Source: Chromera velia
Lineage: Eukaryota > Sar > Chromeraceae
Assembly: GCA_018398765.1 (NCBI GenBank)
Contig: JAHBMJ010002602.1
Coordinates: 8,151 to 72,150 of the forward strand
Direction of reading: 5' to 3'
Length of the DNA: 64,000 bases
The notes under the pieces were generated by a model that saw nothing but the letters and a program-made list of their open reading frames with translations, did no database searches and was not told the origin of the DNA. This document shows positions 57,197 through 64,000 of the stretch, piece after piece (the first letter of the stretch is position 1; each line of letters opens with the position of its first letter). The translations under genes were made by a program, and so were the position numbers.

Positions 57197-57988
57197 TCAA
57201 GTGAGGAAGGAGATGGAGGGAGGGAACGGATGGGGAACGAATGAATGAAAGAGGCAAAAAGAATAGCAACATGTCATTGGGGGACGAAGTAGAGAAAGTC
57301 CTTGATCGTACGGCTTGCGGGAGTGAAACGGATTGGTTGGATTACACACCTCTGGAAACCAACAGTACTTCCAAACAAGATTTTGTTTTTTCAGAATGAT
57401 GAGGAACGCAGAGGAACGCAGCTGCACATGGTCAAGGAGGTACTCGAAGGGCGACCCTTCCAGAAGTGCCTTCAGGGTCCTGAAGGCCGAAGTGCCCCTG
57501 TCAAAAATGGGAGCGCTCCGGTGCTGGGGCTGCTGAACGTTCAGCCCCCCCTCTTTCGGGCTGATTCCGAGCCCCCGATTCCTCGTTGTCTTCGCCTGCA
57601 GGAATTTACTGCTTTTCCAAGTGCGCGTACGGAGTACACAGGGCGCGTAGACGGTTTTGTCTCTGTGCACAGATTGGTGCATGAGCAGGACGAAGAGGCG
57701 GCGGTTGCTGATCGACCAGAGGATCCCATCCTCGTAGCAGACGTCGAGGGGCTCATCCAAATCGTCAGGCAGAAGTGTGCCTCTCTGGAGCTGGTCGAAG
57801 GTTTTGTACATGGACTCCTGATTCTGGAACGAGAGACGGGAATCTATCGAGGAGTGCGTGAAGCGGAGAAGAAGCACCGGAATCTTGAAATGATCCCCTG
57901 GCTGCTTCCCCCTCAAACATTCTTCTACAGGAAATTCAGAAGCCTCTCGAATCCAGGGCTCCGAGATGATGTGACGGGAGGAAGACAT
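57197..57988 (-). CDS. Conserved hypothetical protein with S-x-x-N-R-R-L-F-V-L motif
   Basis: The minus frame has an ATG at 57988 (MSSSRHIISEPW) and runs 263 residues. Its centre reads VLLLRFTHSSIDSRLSFQNQ, then LQRGTLLPDDLDEPLDVCYE, DGILWSISNRRLFVLLMHQS and VHRDKTVYAPCVLR. The sequence of 'R-F-T-x-x-S-I-x ... F ... P-L-x-V-x-x-x-D-G-x-x-W-S-x-x-N-R-R-L-F-V' recalls a widespread uncharacterised eukaryotic domain that looks like a ParB/sulfiredoxin-type fold (D-N-R-R motif). That relationship is from memory and is inference. The C-terminal third (HSRKPYDQGLSLLRPPMTCC onward) is poorer and may be past a true exon end. A 236-codon plus-strand frame overlaps almost all of it; the motif favours minus. 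Confidence 0.6.
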   Translation of the reverse strand: MSSSRHIISEPWIREASEFPVEECLRGKQPGDHFKIPVLLLRFTHSSIDSRLSFQNQESMYKTFDQLQRGTLLPDDLDEPLDVCYEDGILWSISNRRLFVLLMHQSVHRDKTVYAPCVLRTRTWKSSKFLQAKTTRNRGLGISPKEGGLNVQQPQHRSAPIFDRGTSAFRTLKALLEGSPFEYLLDHVQLRSSAFLIILKKQNLVWKYCWFPEVCNPTNPFHSRKPYDQGLSLLRPPMTCCYSFCLFHSFVPHPFPPSISFLT

Positions 57989-58265
57989 CTCTGTGTCGCT
58001 TCGATGCAGTAAGGCGCAACGTTCTCTCAAATTCTATGCAGGGTTCTTTCAGAGCTCTCTCGTTGAGATTCCTTGCTCCTCACTCTCTCTCGGCAGTCAA
58101 AGACCTCTGGACGGCCAGGCTAGTGCATGTAGTTGGTGATCTCAGTCCCTGGCTCAAAAATCGGCAGTGATTGAAGTATCGGAGCGACTGAAAGATCAGT
58201 GCAGACTGGAGACGTACTGAGACGGCACGCATCGCTTTCCGAGTTAAACAGCTAGGAGCGCGCGC

Positions 58266-58286
58266 GCGCGCACAAAGTGTGCGCGC
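58266..58286. repeat. Perfect short hairpin in alternating GC
   Basis: gcgcgcaca, a three-base loop aag, then tgtgcgcgc. It sits at the end of a (CG)n run about 245 bases upstream of the RRM gene start. It could form a cruciform or Z-DNA; function unknown. Confidence 0.6.
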
Positions 58287-58528
58287 ATGCACCGACGAGG
58301 TGAGAAACAACTTTTTGGCGCATTTTAGTATTTTTGTGTCGCGGTCACTATTTCCATCTATTTCCTCACCTGGCATTGGAGTCACCCTCGTCCCCCAGCA
58401 CAGTGAGTCAGTGACGTGGGGAACAGACAGACCAATATCTCTCACTTTACAGGAGTGAGGTCTATAGCAAGCACTCGCAAGAAGCAGAGCGGAGCAACGG
58501 TGCAGAAAAGCTGGATCTATAATTTCAG

Positions 58529-60433
58529 ATGCAGGCCGACAGCGGCAGTCGGACCCTTTACGTGGGGGGGTTGGAAGAGAGTGTAACGCCCGACTTGCTT
58601 CGGTCTGCTTTCATTGTCTTTGGGGAAATTCGGACGGTTGAGCTACCAATTGATCCCAAAACTGGTATGTCCACTCAGCCTCCCAACCAGCCCTTCCGTT
58701 GTTCTTACAGTCCTCTGCTTCTATCCGTCTCCTTTTCTTCGAGTAGCAGTCTGTGCCCATTTCTGTCCGCGAGCCCACTGCTGACGCTGCCTTTTCTGCC
58801 CTACCTGATTTTTTGACACGTGCTTCTTGTCTCCCCCTTCTCTTTTTCTGTCCCGCTCTCTTGTTGTCTCACGGACATTTCTGTGCCCTTTTTGCTGGTC
58901 TCTGTTCTTCGTGCCTGTTTGTAAATTCCGCCAATCCCAATCTTTCCCCCACATTTACATTGTGCACCATCCTGTGGCAGTCTGCGAACGAATTGTCTAT
59001 CGTGAATCGGCGCGCGCGCGCGTGTGTGAGTCCGTCCGTCCGTTCGTCAGAGAAAAAGGAAACAAAAGACGATATAGTTGTACATCGTTCTGTCTCTGTG
59101 TCTGCACGTGCTGTTCAGGGAAGCACCGTGGTTTTGGGTTTGTGGAATTCGAGGAGACAGACGACGCAGAGCACGCGATAGACAACATGCACGAATCGGA
59201 AATTCTAGGGCGTGTCCTCACCGTGAACCTCGCAAGGGGGTCTGCAAAAAGTTTTCGGTCAAAACGGCCAGGTCAGCCAGGAAGACGGGCAGGCGGGAGG
59301 AAGAGAAATTGAGGGACGGCAGATAGACGAGCTGGGGGGAGAGAAAAGATATGGAAAATTGACACAACTCAGCAGAAGCACGCCACGTATTCACGTGAAA
59401 TTGGGCTGCCTATTCTTTGTCCCAGTCCTTTCGTTTCAAGACTTTCAATTTCGCGCAACTGTCCGTTTCTGTCCGTCTTCCCATGTAAATTCTCTGTCGT
59501 CTTCCTTCCTTCCTGGATTCTCCTGCGTGTGCAGTTTGGGCAGACGATTTTTTCTACCGGCAGGGATTGGCTGAGCAGGGTTTGGAGGTAGACGAAAACC
59601 TTCTGGTTAGTCCTGTCTGCCTCCTATCTCTCTTGTCTGTTTGTCCCTCCCTCTATGCCTCCCTCTGTCTGAGAGGAAGAGGGAGAGAAAGCGAGAGGAG
59701 AGCGTGTGTGCGTGTTTGTGTATGTGTGTGTGTGTGTGCGTGTGTATATGAGCGTGGACTGGCACGCGCGTTCTCCTTTCTCTCTCTCTCTCCCTCCTTC
59801 TGGGAAGTGGTCGGGTGTCTGTGTGTGTCTGTGAGAGTGAGTGAGAGACAGACAGAGAGGGAAAGAAGCGTATGCCTGTACCCACGTGTATGTGCGCGCA
59901 CGAGTGTGCGTGCAAGCGTGCATCGGCGAGCGCGTTCTTTCTCTCTCTCTCTCTCTCTCTGTGCGTGTGTGAGTGTGTGTGCGCGCGCGTGTGTGTGTTG
60001 CTTTCTGCCTCTTTTTGTCTTGTCTCTTCATCTGTTGCGTTTGAATCTGTTCATGCCTGTGACTGTCTTTCCTACTTGTCTTTCTTGAGGACGTCTGTGA
60101 TGAAAGAAACGGTGCAAAGAATGTGTCTTCCGTCCGCGTCTAGGTATTTGTGTGCCTTTTTTTCGGGAAGGTCATCCGGAGGAGGGTCTCTGCATGTCGT
60201 GTATTGCCTTGTGGTACCACTGCACAATGTGCACAGTGCCAAATCTGCGTTCCCGTGAGGCTCGTTGTCCCGTGGTTCATCTGCAGTCCGTAATCACTTT
60301 GCACACGATCAAGACTGTCGACCTTGCTTCCGACGTTTTTCAATAAGAATCTTGTGGTTCATGGAACTGCTTGCAGGCGGAAGGGGCTGCCACAGAAAAC
60401 AAACAAAAGAAGGCATCGGGGGCCGCGACATAA
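58529..60433 (+). CDS. RRM protein related to cyclophilin E (Cyp33) N-terminus, four exons
   Basis: An RNA-binding protein, probably nuclear. Exons 58529-58664, 59119-59271, 59535-59605 and 60377-60433 join in phases 1, 1 and 0, giving 138 residues. One RNA-recognition motif spans residues ~8-85: RNP2 is LYVGGL, RNP1 is RGFGFVEF, followed by [20 protein letters not shown] and TVNLA. This closely parallels cyclophilin E ([38 protein letters not shown]). The next exon gives [20 protein letters not shown], matching the 'RPVWSDDDWLKKF' linker of cyclophilin E. The prolyl-isomerase domain that should follow is absent: the last exon codes only [18 protein letters not shown] and a stop. Introns 1 and 3 contain microsatellites. 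The last exon is the least certain, because a missed isomerase exon outside this span would change the picture. Confidence 0.85.
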
Positions 60434-60958
60434 CTGGCAGTCCTTTACGGTCTTTCATCTATGCATGAAGTTCGAAGTTCACTGGGAAGCCCGATTCAAC
60501 TTTCTTTTGAGATTGTTAGTTTAAACTTAGTTATTGCTGGTGACAGTTGGTCTAGTTCTTGGTTTACTATATTACATTACACTTAATAAAAAACAATTAA
60601 TTGACAACGAATCCGATAATCTAGCAACAAATTTGATGTTCATTGCTCATTAATGCTTGTATTTTTGTGCATAAGCCTAGGCATAAGCTTTGACCCCTTC
60701 TTTTAAACATGACTGAATCTTTTTTAATGTGTGTGGCCCTAGGCGACGCCTATACTAGCGCTAATTCTAGCGCTTATATATAGACTCTGTTTTTAAAGTT
60801 TCAAGTTTCAACATTTTGCCTAGCATTTCACTTGAATGCAAGCCATCAGAAACTCAGTACGTGTAGTCTGCCAGTGACGTTTAATTTCGATCGTTAATTC
60901 AATCTAGGTTCAAGTTTTTTTAACTTTTAAAATCTCTTTACATATATATAGTTTATTA
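60434..60958. other. AT-rich intergenic, no gene seen
   Basis: No frame or repeat I can support. It lies between the RRM gene and a LINE tail. Confidence 0.4.
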
Positions 60959-61080
60959 AGATAGGATAGGATTTATGTTCCGGGTTGCTCCGCTAATGGG
61001 CCTGCTATTAAAACCTAAATTAAACTACACCTAAAACCACACACTGTCACACAGACTGTCACACAGTCTAAATACTGACT
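60959..61080 (-). mobile_element. LINE 3' terminus remnant with (TATCC)n tail
   Basis: The reverse complement ends ...GGAGCAACCCGGAACATAAA then TCCTATCCTATCC. The arrangement matches the other LINE ends in this window (a GGAACAT word, then short tandem tail). The internal extent is uncertain. Confidence 0.5.
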
Positions 61081-61099
61081 CTATACTGTGAGTCTACAG

Positions 61100-62641
61100 G
61101 ATAAAACGGCGACAGTGCTTAAGGGCACCAAGATTTGTCAGGTTTGTTTTGCGTTTGAGAAAGAAAGAGAATTGTGACACGTTGATGATGGAAGGAGGTT
61201 TCATTCCGATCGATCTCGAAGTGGCTTCCAGAACGATCCGGTGGGCAGGGAAGGCTTTAAAGGAGAGAAGAAACGAAGCGGTAGGGCAAGCAATCCTCAC
61301 ATGCCTGAGAGAGGGGATAGAGAACGAAATGAGGGGGGGGAGAGGAATGCATCCTTTTCATCTTTTCCCTCATCTGAAGCAATGTGCACAGGCACTCTAC
61401 ACAGACAGAGGAATGCACCCTTTTGCAAGAAAAAGACTAAAAGGAAGCGTATGGTAGAGAGGAACACAGGTAGTCAACGAGAGAGTGGACGGGATAGAGA
61501 GATGGCTGCTGAAGAGAACAAAAAATGAGCTAGACGAGAAGAAGAGAGAGGCGTTTACACATAGAATAGAAAGAAACATAAGAGAGAAGAGCAGTCAGGA
61601 GAAGGCAGAACTGACAGGAGTGATGATGGCTGACGTGCACAGAAAGGTCTCAAACGGAAACCGTCTCCACCTTTCTTTGTTTGAAGACAGAGCAGGTAGA
61701 AAGGTTGGCTCGACAATGAAAATAGATAGAGAGAGAATAGGGAGAGCCCCTTTTTGCTATACAAGAGTGGCACCGCGATCAGAACACAGGAGGAGAGCAG
61801 CATGCAGGGTGGGGGACAGGGCTGTGGCTGCGACTCAGGGAAAAATTCCGGTAAGGGGGGGAGAGAAGGTGCCGTTACAGAAAAGGATGTACCAGTTTTG
61901 TCGAGGGTGGTTGGGAATCGAAGTGGTGGAAGATGAAATCCATCTAGTGACAGAATGTCCTGTTTTTGACAGAGAGAGAGCAGAAATGTTCAGAAAGATA
62001 GAAGAGAAATGGGACAGCAAGATGGAAGAAAGAGCCAGAAACTTTAAAGCAGCCACAGAAAGAGAAGGGCTCAACAGAGAAGAGGGAAAAAGGGACAACT
62101 CGATGCTTTTCTGTTTTCTGTTGAATGAATGTCATGCCGGAGTGGATGAGTTTTTGGGATGGGCGTCATTCAGACGGAGGGTGTTTAAGGAGTGTCCAGG
62201 ACGGTACGGACACATAGAGGGAGACGCTCTGGCGGCCAGACATACAGGAATCACCGGAAGGCAGCGGGCGATCGAGAGACTAACAAAAGAATATGAGGAG
62301 ACAATTAATAACTTAGAGACAACCGAAGGAGCGTTAGGGTGGGGAAGGAGGGAGCCGCAGAAGAAGATTGATAAAGCAAACAAAAAGAGCGAGGAAGCCC
62401 AAATTACATACCGTTTCAGATCGATTTTCAGGCCGGAAAGCCAACGCGGATCCAGAGCTGTGGCTCGAACAACGGACAATCATATAGCAGCGGCCAGGGC
62501 AACAGACTCTGGTGGGCCCCAAGGGCGCGGTTTGATACCTCAGCTTAGGCTGGGGAACGCCTCGCCCTGCTAGCTCTGGCGACAGATAGACATAGCGGGA
62601 AGGCCCTAGGGCGGAACATATCAATCAATCAATCAATCAAA
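61100..62641 (+). mobile_element. 5'-truncated LINE: C-terminal ORF and 3' UTR with (ATCA)n tail
   Basis: Plus-strand frames 61149-61457 and 61485-62573 carry the C-terminal part of a non-LTR retrotransposon protein. They contain RTIRWAGKALKERRNEAVGQ, later RMYQFCRGWLGIEVVEDEIH and LVTECPVFDRERAEMF, which is the C ... E-x-H-x(5)-C-P ... R zinc motif found after LINE reverse transcriptase. A frame change separates the two parts near 61460. After the stop at 62573 a ~50-base 3' UTR ends in GGGCGGAACATATCAATCAA with five tail units. No reverse-transcriptase catalytic box is present upstream, so the copy is truncated and dead. The same 3' end occurs at 26944-27023. Confidence 0.75.
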
Positions 62642-63589
62642 TCACTTATGACTTATCACTTCACTTAACTGACAACTAATGTCATGCAGTCTAATGACAG
62701 TCTGATGTCGATCTATCTAACCCTGAGTTTTACATCAAAAGATTCAAAACTCTCTTTAAAAAACTTAATAATTAAAAATGAATTGATATCAAATTAATAT
62801 TCATATTTTAAAATAGATTTTTGATAAAATGGAAAACAAAACACTTATATTGATCAATGTTTTTAACATTGTTTTATAACGCAACTTTGAAGAATTTTGG
62901 GTATGTATGCATGCAGTTCCAGATGCAGTTCGCACATATACAGGCTGTCTGCATTTTATTGAAGTGAATGGACTGATCAGACGGATGGGATACCCTGCGA
63001 GAATGCAGGAAGAAAGAAAATACTTTGGACCCACAGAGCTCCGGCAAAAGGAGGCCCCGAGCAGGCGAGCGGTCCTCCGACAAAATCGGATCTCCCCTAC
63101 CGCCCGACCCATACTGACTAAAATTGCCAGCTGATTGACGGGCAGGGCCAATGTCATTCAGCATCGATGTTACAGCTTGCCTCATCCCCCTTTCCACTTT
63201 CTTTTCTTCTGCCATGCACCAATCTCATGGTTCTCTCTGCTCGGGTGATTCTTCCGTTTCAGCACCTCTCGTTGATTGCTTGCGAGCTATTCAAAACAGG
63301 CACCACCTTGCTCTTCCCTCTCTTCCGGTGCAGGCGAAAGTCTTCGTCTCTCACCGATCAGCCAATGGAGAGGCGTCTCAAGTGCGTGCAGGGACGGGCT
63401 CCTTCAGACACTCCCATCTGAGCCTTCCTCTCTTCGATCCCCGCACTGCACTTTTCGCCCCCTCCCCTCCTCGAAGAGATTCCGTCGCTTCTCCTTTCCC
63501 GTCTGGCCTTCCCATCCCATTCCCTGCTCCCGCTTTGTGGTGGGACCCAAGGGGTGGAATCACTTCTTTTTGTGCTTTCTCTGCCACTC
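62642..63589. other. Intergenic, one possible exon, otherwise no gene seen
   Basis: AT-rich to about 62890. A plus frame at 62907-63134 after an acceptor-like tatgcatgcag reads VNGLIRRMGYPARMQEERKY and LRQKEAPSRRAVLRQNRISP before a stop. It is protein-like in composition but matches nothing I know. 63150-63589 shows no supported gene. Confidence 0.3.
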
Positions 63590-63715
63590 TCATGCAATGA
63601 AGCCGGTCGCATAAGGGAAAGAGTGGTTCTCTGAGTATGCGCTCTGGATGAACATACCGATGAATGCAAGCATCGCAAGACGTCCGTTCTTGATCTCCTT
63701 TGTCCTCATAGTCAT
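63590..63715 (-). CDS. Light-harvesting protein, last exon of a second LHC gene (partial)
   Basis: The minus strand after an acceptor (gttggtgtgcag, ending at 63716) reads [20 protein letters not shown], then MFIQSAYSENHSFPYATGFI and a stop at 63590. [13 protein letters not shown] is the generic third-helix LHC motif, which donates a chlorophyll ligand and the helix-pairing salt bridge. The upstream exons would lie rightward, through an intron with (CACC)n repeats at 63765-63830 and beyond the window. Unlike the LHC gene at 45369-46004 this one has an intron, so the two are not recent tandem copies. Confidence 0.85.
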   Translation of the reverse strand: MTMRTKEIKNGRLAMLAFIGMFIQSAYSENHSFPYATGFIA

Positions 63716-64000
63716 CTGCACACCAACACGCAACCACGTGCACATTTACAGGCACGCAACTAACAAAACACCACCACCCACCCACATCCACCCACCCACC
63801 CACACCCACACACACACTCACACACAGACGCACATGCATGTCCTCACACAAGCGCTCACACCACACACGTGTTTATGAATGCTTTCCAGAGAGAACGCAG
63901 AGGGTGTGGAAGAAAGGGGGCACCAAGGAAGGAAGGAAGGAAGGAAGCAAGCAAGAAAGTCAGAAGCCGGAAAGGAAGACCCATGGAAAAGCCATACCCA
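63716..64000. other. Probable LHC intron with (CCCA)/(CA)n repeat; window end
   Basis: CACCCA and CA repeats at 63765-63830 and GGAA repeats at 63930-63950. No further LHC exon is recognised before the window ends. Confidence 0.5.

Noticed and set aside
57302-58012. 236-codon plus-strand frame
   Set aside because: It has no family motif, whereas the minus strand has the S-x-x-N-R-R-L-F-V-L signature in the same place.
58529-60433. Full-length cyclophilin E
   Set aside because: I looked for the isomerase motifs (FHRIIPxFMxQGGD, GPNTNGSQFF) in the introns and downstream and saw none.

Overview
This is nuclear DNA of a photosynthetic eukaryote with a red-lineage plastid. The evidence is two light-harvesting (LHC/FCP-type) antenna genes, one with an N-terminus that looks like a bipartite plastid leader, together with intron-rich housekeeping genes that use canonical GT-AG introns, and a genome full of retroelements, DNA transposons and microsatellites. 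A chromerid alga such as Chromera velia is my best guess, but that is inference; the sequence does not prove the species. Two runs of N (16604-16711 and 32594-32612) show that this is a scaffold.

Layout. 1-9.7 kb is almost all simple repeats: (GA)n, (GACA)n, a perfect 30-bp minisatellite, a 33-bp minisatellite, an ~0.55-kb segment duplicated around a (GAAA)n tract, and ~1 kb of CTGT satellite with a ~235-bp higher-order period. 9.7-10.4 kb holds a possible membrane-protein exon on the minus strand. 10.9-13.7 kb is a four-exon Mediator subunit 31 gene (MED31) whose introns are packed with microsatellites. 13.8-21.1 kb is a 7.26-kb inverted-repeat element with an exact 8-bp target duplication; it contains LINE pieces, a minisatellite and a strong foldback palindrome, but no transposase that I recognise. 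22-24.2 kb has weak minus-strand coding. 24.2-27.3 kb is an almost intact hAT DNA transposon that landed inside a host reading frame. 28.4-31 kb has a possible small gene and a decayed SpoU/TrmH rRNA/tRNA methyltransferase fragment. 31.4-44.0 kb is a hAT-like inverted-repeat element (8-bp target duplication) that carries an 11.6-kb Ty3/Gypsy chromovirus with 635-bp LTRs, treated here as a fossil.

45.3-60.4 kb is the gene-rich part. An LHC gene (minus) is divergent from a ~21-exon GPI mannosyltransferase III gene (PIGB/GPI10, plus). These are followed by a minus-strand member of a family with an S-x-x-N-R-R-L-F-V-L motif and a four-exon gene for a stand-alone RRM protein related to the N-terminus of cyclophilin E/Cyp33. 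61.1-62.6 kb is a 5'-truncated LINE with its 3' tail, and the window ends in the last exon of a second LHC gene (minus).

The host genes do not form operons. They cover plastid light harvesting, ER GPI-anchor synthesis, RNA polymerase II transcription and RNA binding. Exon boundaries for MED31, PIGB and the RRM gene were set by hand from family similarity and from phase continuity across GT-AG junctions.
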